Shown piece after piece: positions 22,896-36,045 of a stretch of 64,000 bases of DNA. The position numbers were made by a program, and so were the translations under genes. The DNA comes from Callaeas wilsoni (taxonomy: Eukaryota; Chordata; Aves; Passeriformes; Callaeidae): NCBI GenBank assembly GCA_013398955.1, contig VWPU01001267.1, positions 28,473 through 92,472 on the forward strand. Direction: 5' to 3'. Within the stretch, counting starts at the first letter, position 1; every line of letters begins with the position of its first letter. Below the pieces are notes generated by a model that saw only the letters and a list, made by a program, of their open reading frames with translations, was not told the origin of the DNA and did not search any database.

Positions 22896-25800
22896 TTTGT
22901 TGGTGTGCACATTTGAAAGCAAATTCTGATTTTGTCAAATGGGAGGTTGTTCAATTTGGCAAAATTGCTTAATTCTACAGGCAGATTGCAAATACATATC
23001 TTAACTATAGAAAAGGAAAGTTGTTGGCCTTGTTTCCAGATTTGATAGGTAATTGTTCTCCAATTGGCTTGATATGCCAGTACTTCTAAAACCTTCACAT
23101 AAAATCTCTATAAATAGTGAGGCAATTCTGTATTCTACTTTCCCCTAATTTCCACCACTGATCAAAAGATTGTTTGAAGGGATCTCAAAAACTGAACATG
23201 AGTGGGAACAAATTTAGCAAAAACAATAACTCAGAAGTTTGAATGCTTATGTGGAAACTTTTTTTCTTTTTTTTCCTCTCATTTCTAATGGTCAGTGTCA
23301 TAAGAAGTGTTGATAAAATTATTGAGCAGACATTTCTTTGTAAAGCACCACAGGCTTAAAACTGCTTCAGTAGTAAGACTTCTAGATCAAAGTTAAAAAT
23401 GCTTCATTTAGTTGTGATGACAATTCTGTTAATTGAGCAATTTCAAAGGTATGTAACTTTTGCGATTGCAATTGCTTCTTTGTAATTAGGGACTTTTCAA
23501 AGAGCTTGGTCTCTCTCTGCAGATCCTTTCAACTGACCACTGTGTCGGCACCATAACAAGATGAGTGGGAAGCTGGTCTCCTGGGAGAAAAGTCATGCCA
23601 TATTGGTTAATCCAGACTTCTGCTACTATGAACCAGTCAGGTCTGCACAACAGAAAGCCCTGAATTTTCTCAGCTGCTGTCTTTTACAGTAAATCAGCTG
23701 CAAGCAGATCAGCTTTTCAAGAAAAATATGTATTTATGTATTTTTCTGATACTTATGATACATAGGAATTATGAATACTCTGGAAATACATTGTTTTTGC
23801 AACAGATCTGCATCCAGTGTCAAAGCATTGATAGCTTTTAAATGGTCTTCTGGATTGCAATTATGATAAACAGCACTGTATTGTCACTTCCATTAGAGAT
23901 ATTAAAAAAAAATTAATAAATGTTAAAAAGAACAGCAAGAGTGCTTTTGTATTAAACTAATTATCTATGTATCTTGAGCTTTTGATGATCTCTGTTACAT
24001 AAATGCTGTCATATTCCTATATTCCTCAATCAGGACAAAATTTCCATTATCTTCAATGAAGAATTCAAGATTGGGGCTCTAAGAAGAGACGATGGGTGAA
24101 GAGTGCCTTCAACATGTCATCTGAGTATCTTGTATTTACCAATTGAGTCTCCAATGACTTATTATCATTTACAACATCAATTCTTTTTTCAGAATGTTAT
24201 TGCATTTCCAGGGAAGAAAATTAACTTTGGAGGCGAAACATATAACAATTCTTCTCATTTTAGGAAAAAAAGAAAAAAAACAACTTAGTAGAGAAATATT
24301 CTGCGTTATGCAACACCATCTATAAAGAGGTTATTTTATCACTGCTTGGAGTAAATGGCCACTCAAAAGGGCTTAGTCTGGAATGTTTTCTTGCAATTCT
24401 AGTTTGAGCTAGTAGGATAATGTTTGGCAGAGCTCAGCTCTCTTCATAACAAAATGCCTCTGCACAAATATTTCTCATTACAAATTAAAAACAGTAGTGC
24501 AAAAAGCTACAACTATAAAGAAAAAAGACAAAGAAAATTCTATCTGTGAACAAAGTTGACAGAAGAAAGATTATTTTAAAAGTTCTTATAAAATTTAATT
24601 TTAAATGGGTGTTCTTACTTATCACAAATTAATATGCAAAAATAAAATTACACGAGTTAATCTACTAGAAGAAAATGCATCACAGTTATAGACAGAAATA
24701 ATAAAACAAATGCTATATTGCAATCTCAAAAAAAATTTAAAATGCTTATTATATTATCTCATATAAATAAGAAAAAAAAGTATGAACAACAGTTTTCTGT
24801 GGAAATATATTTCTATTTGATTTCCAAAATAACTGCTAAATCCATCTTTACTAAGTACTTTTTTTAATTAAAAAAATCACAGGACAAAGAGTTCAGTGTT
24901 TCATTACTTATTTGTATGTTTGTATGGTTCATAAAAATGTATATTTGAGAGTTCTGTGGATTTTTTCTTGTTGAAGACAAGATATTTTTCAAAATATATT
25001 GCTATTTAGAGTTTAAAAATTCCAAAAGACTCAATTTTGATGTTTTATCTGATTTTGTGAAATTTGGCTCAGTATTTGTCGCTTATAAGGATTTAGAAAA
25101 ATTATACAGGTGAGAAATTTTCTTATAAATACATCACATCTTAGCACAAATTATGACTTATTTTAGTCATTTCCCCCTATCTCTAAATGTCTCCCTTTAA
25201 AAGCATACAATGATCAGTTAAGAAGCAAAGTAGTAGAAACTTATCTTTTACCTCATGTCTCTCATATCCCATCCTGAGAGCAAAACCTCATTTCCTTCAG
25301 TGCTATCTGTGAGATCCAAACTAGAGGACACATTTCAGAGCTCTGCTGCAAACACGGAGAATTCCTGCAGCAGTATCCATCGCCTTGCCCTGCTGCCTAC
25401 AAGACCTTAGACAGAGCCCACTGAAGCCTGCTGAAAGCTTTCTACTAATTTTGAAGGCCAGCAGGCCAATATTTCAGTTTCCTTTCATCATGTATCTCCT
25501 AAGCTGTGCTCTTTCCATGCCACTCTGGAAATACCATCAACTCACTGACCACGGTCCGTCTGAATCCTCTTTCCCCATCACTGCAACCTCCTGGCTGCTC
25601 TAAAGGATGAACCTACTTTCTTTGTGTTGCCTAAATTCACAAAGAGTTTCAGAGTGAGACCCTTGGTTTGTCTGAGTTTCTGCACTACGGATTCATTCTC
25701 CTGCTTCAAGCCTGGCAGCACAGCTAGTGTCTCCAGCCCAGCTACCACGTACTGACAACAGAAGCCTTTAGCTTAATAACTGAGAACTTGCTGACAGTGC

Positions 25801-28229
25801 TGCACTTTGCCCAGCCTTGCTCAGCATCAGCCTCACTCACGCGAGCACCGTGAAGAGAAGCAAAACCAAAGCAAGGAGATGGCAATCCGAGTTTCTACAG
25901 CCAACACACCACCTTATGTCAGGAAGGTCTGCTGCAAGGCCATAGGCAATTACTAGGAAAACGAGCAGTGCACCTGCTAACAAGGATTGCCTAGACATTT
26001 AGCACAAGGGGAAGCTTCCAACCCATTTTCCATGCCAGATATGATCGAAATCACTGAATGATGGAGCAGTTCACTATATGATGCAGGAGATGAAAGACTT
26101 GAACAGGAAATAACAGAGAAATTCATTTCTATGACATATGCCGGCATTAGATATAAAACTTTGAATATGACCAGAAAATATGCCTTACTTTCAGGAGTTT
26201 TACCAGCCATAACTTTTTTTTCCAATTGGAAATATTATCTTGGAAAAGTACCTTAACTGATTGATTAAATTGGTAATATGGTCTCTAAGCAAACTGGCCA
26301 GTCACATCTCCTGTGGCATGCATGAGCCATAAGGAGTGCCTCAGGCACTGAAGAACTCCCACCGCAGGAGCATGGTGACAAGGTTTCCACACGTGCCTCT
26401 TTTTCTCTCTTGAGCTCTCTCACAAGGCAGAGAGGGAGCCTGCTGGGGTTCTCTGCCTTCCCATGCTTTCAGCAGTGCCACAGAGCAGTCACATTGCACA
26501 GACTCTTGTGTGAGTTTTGGCTCTGTGGCATCTCAGATATTTCTCACCCCTAGCAATAGTCCAAACCTGAATGTAGCATAATGACACCTTTCTCCACATA
26601 GGCATTCTGTGATATGCCTCTGACTTGCACTCTATAACGCAGAAAACTTGCACTAAGAAATACAACCCACACCTGGGCTTTACTCTTATGCCCTCTCAGC
26701 TTTCGGATATGTGTCTCTTACAGTAAACCACTTGCTTATCTAAAAATTCTACTTTAGAAGCTCACAGTCAGGAAAGACAGTGAGAGCTTAGCCTTGCCTT
26801 GTAAAGCAAGAATTAACCTCTCTTCAGAGGAAATTATTTTTAGAATTTATTCCAGACATGTTTAGTCTGCTTCAAATATGTTTGCACTCTCTCTGTCTTC
26901 AAAAAACATGATGTAAATATTTATTACAGATTCCTGATTGTAGGACTTTTTTTCTGATTGCAAGTGTGACATGTTAAATCACATCTTTACATCTTCTCAC
27001 ATTTAGGGAAGGGAATTAGTATAATTTCTTGACATATTTATCTCTTTCAGATGGAACTAGTTAGAAGTGCACTTATAAATTGTAGACATTTTCCATTAAC
27101 TTAACTTATTACAATAATCATGTATGATATTACTCATATAAATCAGAAAAGAAACCAATGTTGACAGTTTCCATTTCTAAGAATATTATTTCTTTATTAA
27201 TTAGTTTCATATAGTCATTGACTCTTTAATGAAGGTCCATGCATATTTTCAGAATTATTGGTAATGTACAGATCACGTTAATAACAAATAATCAGCAAAA
27301 AATATCTTCCTGGATTGGCCTACACATGTGGAGCAGTACAGGGCCTGATCACACCCCAGCCATCTCACTCTTCGAGCCCTGTTGCTGTTAGAGAAGCTTT
27401 ACATTGTTTTGCAAACATGACATATTGAAATGGTGTATATCTACCCTCTGCAATGTGTACACACACATATGCAAAGAGATTGGCCTATAGGCACGCAGGG
27501 CTATAAAAAATGGAATCTATGCATTTTGCATTATTGGGTCAAATCGTAAACAAACTGATCATAAATTTTCCTATGCAATAATTTTCTCTCCCCAGGAGAT
27601 GCCAGTTCAGTGAAATCAAAACATTTCACAGATTTCTTGCGCAGTTTCTGCTCACCCACCTACCTTCTTACTAGTGGCTTGGAAGGTTCTCAGAAGGCAA
27701 GATTCAGCTGGCAAATCTGAGCAACTTGAAAAGCTGCAAGTCCTCAAAAACCTGAGTTCTGATCCCAAGGTTTTTGTACGAGGTCCTCAGAAATTTATCT
27801 TTTATAAAGTGAGGAGGCCAGTCTTCACAGGCTTCTTAGGATTCTGTAACTTTGGGAGACAGATGCTTTTCTACCAAGGCAAGGATGTTGGGAACTTCAC
27901 AGATGTTCCACAAAAAATGACACTATTTTATTTTAAGGACTGATAAACTTTACTTATTGCTCTTACCTTGCTCTTATTGCTATTTTCTTTCATCTTTCAA
28001 ATGGCATACGGAGTTGCAGTGACTGTCCTTTTTAGTTTATGGTAAGCTCCACCCAAAATTTTTTGAGAGACACTCATATTGGTAGATTTTTGATCTAACC
28101 AGTAACCAGTTAATATTTTGCATTGATCAATCATGACACATATAGAATATATTACTACTAATAATTTATATACAAATAATATGCAGTGCATTGACATTAT
28201 ACCATTGTGGGATGTGCATGAAAATCCCA
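22896..28229. other. Gene-poor AT-rich interval
   Basis: No gene or clear mobile element was recognised. Sections around 24,480-25,170 and 26,930-27,310 are particularly AT-rich. The patches around 25,260-25,900 and 26,290-26,560 are more GC-rich, but no open frame there has recognisable motifs or convincing splice bounds. Confidence 0.55.
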
Positions 28230-28370
28230 TGATCTAGTGGATATAAGACTAAAGTAGTATCAGTAGATTCATGCTTTCTTCTCATCTCTTCAGTGAATAT
28301 CCTGGGTGATCCTCAGCAGATCACTTCACTTCCTAGAGCCCTATTTGCCCCCCACTGTCTTTCGTCTGTC
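28230..28370 (+). repeat. MIR-like ancient SINE relic
   Basis: The stretch reads like the central and 3' parts of a MIR element. CTAGTGGATATAAGACTA is followed by CCTGGGTGATCCTCAGCA, then GATCACTTCACTTCCTAGAG and a CCCTATTTGCCCCCCACTGT segment. This follows the usual order of GTGACCTTGGGCAAGTCACTT, CTCTGNGCCTC and AGTTTCCCCATCTGT. Strongly diverged, as expected for an element older than the bird-mammal split. Boundaries approximate. Confidence 0.7.
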
Positions 28371-29832
28371 TTTTGTAACAAGAGAAATGCTGTCTCCTGC
28401 TCCATGTGCATGCCATGACTGGCACAGGGGTTTCTGGGGCTCTGTTAGTAAAAGGTGTGAAATGGAATTTTCTTTGTTTCTTTTCAGAAAATTGCTGTAG
28501 CATTCATGAGTGAGAATAGTTCAGTACCTCCCAGCTGACTTTGCAGTAGTTAAACCTTTGAATAAGAACACCCGTAGCCTCTGGAATAGCACCAGCACTG
28601 TAATATCTGTAACCAGTCACAGTTGAAAAATAAATAGGTTACTTTAGATTTCTTGAACGGGGTCAGAAAGATAACACTAGTGGGTAGAAGTCTTCTGTAT
28701 GAAATCTTTATGTCAGCTAAAGCGCAGTCAGCCCTAGCAGACACTACCCCACAAACATTTCCCAGGCCCGACCTTGATGGAGCCAGGGTAATTATCTCCA
28801 CATTGGCTCCCTTCGCGTGCTCTGCTGCACTGCCAACAAGGGGAGCAGTTACTGCGAGATGTTATGGTGGTTTCTGCAGCACAGACACTTGTCTGCCAGA
28901 AACAAGCAGTACACTATTGACACGGAGGGAAATGCCAAGTTGCCCCAAATTGCCATATACAGCCACACCCTGAGTAAGCACAGGTTCGTATTCAGAGCCT
29001 CTTAGATACAGCAGGGCTTGCTGCATGAAATACATTCTGTATCTAGCTCCTCCATGCTCAATAATGGCTTATTATGGATCAAATATTTCTCTTGCTTCAT
29101 AAGAATTAAACATTAAGAAATTATGGCTTCTGCTGCTGCTACTAAAAAAAAAGGGTGTTTAATGTAACGTAAAAGTAGTATTTTTCACAAGCATATGTAA
29201 TTGCTGGTTAGAGGCAGCTTCTGATTAGTATTCCACTCCTGCTTTCGCTTTTCACCCAAGTTTTTGGGAGCGTCATTAACCTACTATATAATTTGCTTCT
29301 TTGTTCACTCAACTCAATCATTCAGTTTACTGTCTTGTGGAATTTAGTCACTTTAGTATAACATTTTCCTGAGAAATGTAATTTAAAAAAAGACAACTGA
29401 CAAGGCACGTGAAAATCTAGAAATTCACCATGAGAAAATAAAAGAGAAGCCTTATCCCTATTGTCAACTAATCAATTCTACAGAGTAAACCACTATTCTT
29501 ACTACACTTCTAAATGGGGTAGGAAGAGATGAGATAAATGAAACAATGAAACAGTGAATGGTAAAAATACATTCTTCCAAAGACATGAATATAGATGGAG
29601 AACAATGTAACTGAGTTGATTCATTTATAATGAGTTTAGTTCTGCCGTTCTGATTCCACTGGAAATTAATACTTAAATTTTGGAAGTACCATTAAATAAT
29701 GCTTTCTTATCTTTTATTTTTGCACCTGTATTTAAAGGAGAAGTCTCTGGAGGAAAAGACTATGCACTCACACTTCTCTATTTCCACAGAGAATTTGTAA
29801 TGTGAGTATGAGCATAATCAGTCCCATATATT
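28371..29832. other. Non-coding DNA with an unexplained GC-richer segment
   Basis: No gene was recognised. The segment 28650-29010 is richer in GC and CpG than its surroundings. Overlapping plus-strand open frames (28653-28973 and 28817-29005) have no recognisable domain. A GCCAGG|GTAATT sequence near 28787 could act as a plus-strand splice donor, but no matching exon start stands out. Confidence 0.5.
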
Positions 29833-30258
29833 CACAATCATGGAACCACAAAACATTTGAGGTTGGAAGAGTCCACTGGAGCTCATGTCCAGTGTCCCTG
29901 CTCAAGCAGGGTCACCTAGAACTGCCCCAGGACCACATTCAGACAGCTTTTGTACTTCTCCACCAATGGAGACTCCACAACCTCTCTGGGTAGCTTGTTT
30001 AAGTGCTCAGCCACTCTCAGAGTAAAAAAGTATTTCCTGAGGTTCAGACAGAACCTCTTGCATTTCAGTTTGCCCCCATTGTCTCTTGTTCTGTCACGAG
30101 ATTCCATTGAAAGGAGCCTGGCTCTATCTGCTTTACCCTTACCCTTTACATAGGAATCTCCCCTGAGCCTTCTCCATGCTAAACTATTCCAGCCTTTCCT
30201 CACAGAAGAGAGGTTTCAATAACATAATCATCTCCATGGTCCTTTGCAGGACTATTTT
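29833..30258 (-). mobile_element. CR1 retrotransposon 3' fragment
   Basis: This is the reverse complement of the 3' end of a CR1 LINE. The left end has a CATGGAACCACAAAACATTTGAGGTTGGAAGAG-type terminus (29839-29871). It is followed by landmarks such as GTCACCTAGAACTG, GGAGACTCCACAACCTCTCTGGG (29968-29990), CCTGAGGTTCAGACAGAACC and, at the right, TCCATGGTCCTTTGCAGGAC. The element lies 3' end left, is 5'-truncated and diverged, and has no functional open frame. Open frames seen across it on either strand are by-products. Confidence 0.93.
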
Positions 30259-31394
30259 TATTATGTCCCATATGTATTTAAAATTGCTATTCATTAACAA
30301 ATGTGTGTCATTTATTATAAACCTTATAATATATTTTCAAAATCTGATTAATGATTCACAATTTGTCCAAGAACTGTACTAAACATTGTCTTCAGAGCTA
30401 TGTACTGCTCAGATGAGGTGCAGCTAAGGCCTTGATTGCAGACTGGTGTAGTTGGAGAAACCCAGACCCTCAAGAGAGGGAAACAAGGCACTGATGGTCT
30501 CCAGAACTTTAGTATAGATTCACTGTCCTGTTCATGAAGCCAGGAATGGTGGGATGTGAGATAGGCTCAATTCACTACACCAGAAGGTGTCCCAAGCACA
30601 GTTCTTTGCTTTAATAGCAGGTTTAAGACTAGACTTGATCATTCATCACATCTATTCTGTTTTTATCAGGTGTATTCTTTGGACTGGATTTAGAGCAAGT
30701 GGGACATTAAAGGGGAAATTTCTTTCCTGCAGTTATATGCTGCTTACCTCCCTTTCATGTATTGTCGGACCAATCGATGCCATGCCACCAAGCTATGCAG
30801 GCAAGACAGCCAATGTCTACCCTGGAAGTACTTCCACATTTTCAGACATGTGGGATTTAGAAAGACTGATATGAACAGCCAGATCTTGAGACCATATCAC
30901 ACTTCAGGAAACCTGTGGGACTACTCACCCCATGGGACTAGTTCAAGTACAGTGCAAACTCAGCCTTTGAGCCCACGCTACAGTCAAAGTACAATCAATT
31001 ATGTCCGTCCAAAGTATATTAGTCCTGAGAGCCCTGACCCTTCATCCCTCTCATGAAGCATATTTAAAGTCAATGTTTCTCATTTAATATATATTCACTA
31101 AGGGACATGGAAATTCTTTGGCCATCATCACCCACAGTGACATCTAATGTGACCTGAACTTCTGTTTCACACAGCTGTTCAGATCTCTGCCTTCCCTCAT
31201 CTCTTCGGTCTCTTTACATCAGGACTGAATTTGACCTTTTTTTCCCCCTTTGTTAAGCATCACAACCTGCATGAGCAGATTCTCTAATAACATTGTAACA
31301 TTGTTAGACATGGAAAAATAAAAAATCTGTCCTGATCATACAGCAGAGGGAATAAAACAGTCAGATTTGGCATAATGATTTCAAGGAACTGTTT
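30259..31394. other. Non-coding DNA, no feature recognised
   Basis: Overlapping plus-strand frames at 30587-30874 and 30757-31056 (95 and 99 codons) are slightly long for the local composition. The second is Ser/Pro/Tyr-rich near its end. No domain, splice pair or family resemblance was found, so neither is called as a gene. Confidence 0.5.
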
Positions 31395-31465
31395 ACAAAC
31401 CCACTGACAGCAAATACCTTTCCATTAAAATCAGTAGGCTCTGGATTAGGCATTGGATATTTAAG
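31395..31465. repeat. Relic of an ancient amniote palindromic repeat
   Basis: The order ACCCACTGA, then TTCCATTAAAATCAGTAGG and CTCTGGATTAGGC, resembles a well-spread amniote repeat. Its consensus carries CCATTGA...TCAGTGGG palindromic blocks followed by a GGATCAGGCC end. Strongly diverged. I cannot give the database name with confidence. Confidence 0.45.
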
Positions 31466-33187
31466 ATTACTCATGGCACTTTAGTGTGGCTTTTGTGTTT
31501 TTTAAATAGATTGAGAAGCTCTTAAGAATCTGTTAGTCTTTAGCTTTGTTGATTCCTAGCTAAATAATTTAACGCACTAAGAGATAGCTTGATCCCTATT
31601 CATGCCAGATTAATCTGAATACTGGTGTCCTCTGAGTTGGACCAGGTGTTTCATGTAAAGTGTGTCCTTACCAGCGTGCATTGTCAAACTTACTTCCAAT
31701 CTCCCTTTTAATTACAGTGCAAGTCCACAGAGTGAAAGTCTACAAAATAGTAACAAATTTATCCACAAGGTCACATACCCTTCATGTTACAGCCTTCCCA
31801 TAAGAAAGCTGCACCTAAGAATAGGCATTAATTTTTTAGGTGCCTGTAAGTAATTTCAGACTGCTGATATGGTGCTGCCTGCCAGTATTCCTGCTGCAGA
31901 CACTGAGTCAGCACAAAGTCTAATAGAATCAGCAGTCAAAGGCATTTGTAGGTATGTATGAAACAGGGTAGGAGAGAAACATCGTGTTTGGGGTTTTGTT
32001 TTGTTGTTTCAGGGGTTTTTTTTATACCAAACATGTACATGTGCTTTCCAGTTTTTAAAGGATTTAACTTATTTTCACTTGGAAAAAAGTTTTGGTTGAG
32101 GCAATTGCCTTTTTTTTTTTTTGGACCTTCACTTTCTCATCTCTAGAATAACAATTTTTTTGAGAATTTTAATACCTCTGTTTTTAATGCATGGCATAGT
32201 TCATTCTGCATGATTCAACTCAGTTATACAAGAAATTACTTTAATTCCAAGTAAAGAGTACTGAGATTCCTCAGCATATACGCTCAGTTCTTAGAAATAT
32301 GGAGAAAAAAAATACAATTTTAGTTTAAAATTTATAAGATATTTTTAAAATTATCCCTAAAATTCTCATCAATTTCAATATTTCATTTGTGCAATGTTTG
32401 ATTTGCTCTAAATGATCACAGATAATGTTGAAAATATAGATGCAACTACGTCTAAAATTGAGTACTATATTAAAACAAATTTGTAACAAATAAAATAAAA
32501 CATTTCCTTTAAGCAATATGTACCTGTCTGATTATATAATAATTTTAAAAATCCCAATACTGTAAGAAGAGTTTCTGGTGATCAATATTGATGAAAAACC
32601 ATGTGGTTTTTATGCCATCTTAAACAAAACATCAATTGTATCCTTTACTACAAAACAAAGGAGGACAAAACACACAATCTAGTTTATTTTATGGTTGGTA
32701 GCTAGCATTGGCTCAACGGCTCCATTCTCTTATTGGAGGTGAACAAACCACCTCTCTGAAATCACAACATGCTTAGAATATTAGACCACACCAACACAGG
32801 ACGAATAAATTAAACATAAGCGAGTGAATGATAACCACAAAGAAGAGGTAGAATCCTTCAGAACATTAAGAGATGCCTTTCAAAATCAATGCCTGAGAGA
32901 AAGCAGCCAAAAGAGAAGAAAACTGTGGACAGTAGTAAACCACCACTAAATCAGGAAGAAGTCATAAATACCAAAGTGTCCAGGGGTTAAAAATCTAAAT
33001 AATACCAATGTACAACAGAAATATAGCTACTTGGTTTGTTAGGGTTTTTTGTACCAATGTCTGGCTTGCTGGTCCTTTGGCTTGTCTGACAGCATCCTGT
33101 TGTGTTCTCCTCACCTCATTTGCTCATAAATAAGGAGGTAGTAATTAGTTCAGTACTCGGTCCATGTTACTCACTACTGTTACTATA
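31466..33187. other. Non-coding AT-rich DNA
   Basis: No gene was recognised. It contains a T-run of about 14 at 32109-32122, GT/T-rich stretches near 31985-32030, and otherwise AT-rich sequence. Confidence 0.6.
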
Positions 33188-33345
33188 TGTCACAAGTTGC
33201 CCAGCGAGATTGTGGAACCTCCATCACTGCAGATATTCAGAAGCTGTCTGGACACAGACCTGGGCAATTGTCTTGAAGTGACCCTACTTCAGCAAGGGGC
33301 TTCTACCAGATGACCTATCACCCTCAACCATTTTGTGACATAATG
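33188..33345 (+). mobile_element. Short CR1 3' fragment
   Basis: The sequence follows a CR1 3' end in the forward direction: a GCCCAGCGAGATTGTGGA segment, CCTCCATCACTGCAGATATTC (33220-33240), AGAAGCTGTCTGGACACAGACCTGGGCAA (33240-33268), CTTCTACCAGATGACC, and a CCCTCAACCATTTTGTGA terminus. It is strongly 5'-truncated, as is usual for CR1, and non-coding. Confidence 0.88.
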
Positions 33346-35954
33346 TTAGCACAAAAGTTTGCTTGGTAAAAACAAAACTCTATAACATCACAAGTAGCAG
33401 AAATGAAGCTTTCCGATACACCATGAAAAGTACAGTTCCAGGTTTCATACTTCCGATGATTTTACTAATTATTTGTTCTGTCAAATGTCAGAATATATAA
33501 ACAATCTCATAATATTTCCTGTCATCTTCTTTAAGTTAATATAATGCTCAAGAAGATGCAGCTGTGACAGTTCAAGGAAATCAAACTTTCTTTCCACATA
33601 AGGGTACATTGGAAAAGCCATGTGAGCTCCTTAAGCAAGATGGATCATTTATTTTCAGAACTTTTTTGACTCAGATTCTAAAAAGCAGAACTTCTCTTGG
33701 GAGCTTGGAAGAAATCATGGTATAAATCCTACTTCTGCCAAGGACAAGATTTGGGGCTAAAAAATATGACATTCAGGAAATACTCTTTTTTTCTGAGGAG
33801 ACACATCTGAAACATGTCTTACTTGTCAAGTGTAGTTATGATAAGATTCTGGTCACACAGGAGCTCTTTTTCTGAAAAAACCCTACCAATTCATATTAGA
33901 GTTGAAAACTTCTGCAAAAGCATTACCTTGAATACTTCTCTTACAACCTAGAAGTAAAAGTCACTGTGGTCTTCTACTAACACAATGAACCATATCTGTC
34001 TTGCAGGTCATGGTTTGAATTTCTCAGTCTGAATGTAAACAAACACCAAAATTAATTCAGAATTTTCTTACCTTGTACTTCACAGCAAGATCTGAGCAAT
34101 GTGTTGCAGGACAGTGTTCTCTTTCTGTTCATTAATAAATGTGTTCTTCTGTCATTAAAATCAATACAAGCTGTAATTAATTTCACTCGTGCAGCACATT
34201 TCTTGGTGATGCTGTTTGCTGTGGTGACATTTAATCATCCCTCTGCATATTTCACTCCTTCCATCTTCATCTGCTTATTCTGTCTGGCTTGGTAAAAATC
34301 TCAGTACAAACTGTATTTCTGGGAACCAAGTTAACTTTGAATGCTAAGGTTTCCTTCTCCATTTTTAAGAATTATAGCACCAAACCACAGAGACAAACAT
34401 CCTAACAGATCATACAAGGTGCAAACAAGGTAGGTGGCATCTGCCATCTCCATGGGAGCTGTCCATTGAGAATCCATATACACAGGGCAGGAGCTATGAA
34501 AATGGTTTGTTAGATGCACCAGATAACAGAACAGAACAGAGAAAAAAAATGAATAAAATTTTGAAACTTTTTGTCTATCATTTCCACAAGTCTTCTTCCA
34601 GAGATTTTTTCTAACAAAGTATTGCTCAAAACAGTGATCGTGCTGATGCAGGCAGTACCAGCAATTTTCTCTTTCCATTTCCAATACACTTTTCCTCTTA
34701 TATATGGTAAATCTGCCTTTCAGTGGGCACACTCTGAGGATAGAGTGACCAAAGTAGCCAAAGTTCATTGGTGTTCCTGAAGTGGGTAAAGTACTGAAGG
34801 AAAAGAAGAAATGAACAGGTGCATCTAATCAAAACCAGTAACTGTTCCACAGGTTAAGCATAATCAGTGGCTGTGGGGTCTGTGATACAGACATGCATAC
34901 CTCAAGTATTAAAGAGACCAGGCAAAGAGACTTTCTGGATATATCATGTCACACAGGTGCATGATTCATACTTGATTGTGTTCTATCATCCTCCCTGAAC
35001 AAAAAATGGAAGGGGACTGAAAGCAGGACTCTGTCATAACAATTCTCTTGATAACCTTGTAATCCTTGGGATTTTTTTGTTCCCACAGCAATTTTTGTGA
35101 GAATAGGGCTTATTTCTTTGCTGGAATAGGCCTTTTTTCCTCCAGCTGCAGCTCTGGGTCCCCACAAGCTCTTCACTATACCAATCTGTCAAGACATCTC
35201 CAATGCCAAACTATCCAGAAAGATGTAATGTATAAAACCGAGCCAGTTTTGCTGCAAGGCATAATAAGTTTTCTGCTCCAAACCTGCATGGTAGGATAAA
35301 AATTTATATATGTCTCACACAAGAAATTATATATACCTCAATTAGATTCCTGCAGAACAAGGATCATCAACCTACAGAAAAGTTAGACTCTTCTCTAGGA
35401 CATGTCTGCAGAGACTAAGAATGGAAAGAAAGAGGTTTTCTAAAGGCTGTAGAACTCAGTTTCACACATGAAAGATTAACACGCAGATCTGGGAGACTTA
35501 TGCTATTCTAGTGGCATTAAATTTCCCGTGTTAGGAAAATCTTTTCAGTTCGATTTTTTAAGCATTTCTGAAGGTGATTTGAATCAAGAGAAATGCCCAA
35601 GATGGTACAGAAAACACTCTCACCAATTCAGTAATATTAGCAGAGTGATGTGGCCTAAGTTTTGTACTGTATCATGCTGCATTGTATTATACCATTTCAT
35701 ATTGCATCAGATTGCATCGCATCACCTTCAGTTGTATGGTATTTATTTTTGCATGTTAAGAACAATCAACCCTAACAGTTGTGGGAACCCTTTTAGAACA
35801 TTCCATGGGCTTCTGTGCAATAAGAACAGATGTGTCAGAAATAACTATCTCTCACGTTAAACCCATTGACTTTGCCCACATCTATTACCCCTCTTGTCTA
35901 TAATTAATAAGAAATTGACAAATAAAACCCACGGATATTATTATTAGTTTTTAC
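33346..35954. other. Non-coding DNA, one longer open frame of doubtful meaning
   Basis: The minus-strand frame at 34331-34768 (145 codons) is the longest outside the CpG-rich end. It contains a hydrophobic stretch and several Cys, but I see no known domain, and its only nearby acceptor-like site (TTTTCATAG) has no matching donor. A degenerate CATTGCAT-like run lies at 35670-35720. No gene is called. Confidence 0.5.
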
Positions 35955-36045
35955 TTAAGGTCCGATTCTTCGAGCACTGAAATTAATAGCAAAATTCCCC
36001 CAATTACAGTCAGTGGAGGATTTACACTAGCACTGCAGTAGCAGA
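35955..36045. repeat. Second relic of the ancient amniote palindromic repeat
   Basis: GGTCCGATTCTTCGAGCACTG, then GAAATTAATAGCAAAATTCCCC and CAGTCAGTGGAGGATTTAC, lines up with the same consensus as the relic at 31395. That consensus runs from a GGNCCGATCCTGC start, through a TGAAGTCAATGGCAAAA and a TTCCCATTGACTTCAGTGGGAG block, to GGATT. It is diverged, and the call is by eye. Confidence 0.5.

Noticed and set aside
29916..30203. 95-codon minus-strand frame
   Set aside because: It lies inside the 3' fragment of a CR1 element and is a relic or chance frame, not a host gene.
34331..34768. 145-codon minus-strand open frame
   Set aside because: No recognised motif, no matched splice pair, and mixed composition. 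One frame of this size in 64 kb over six frames is not surprising.
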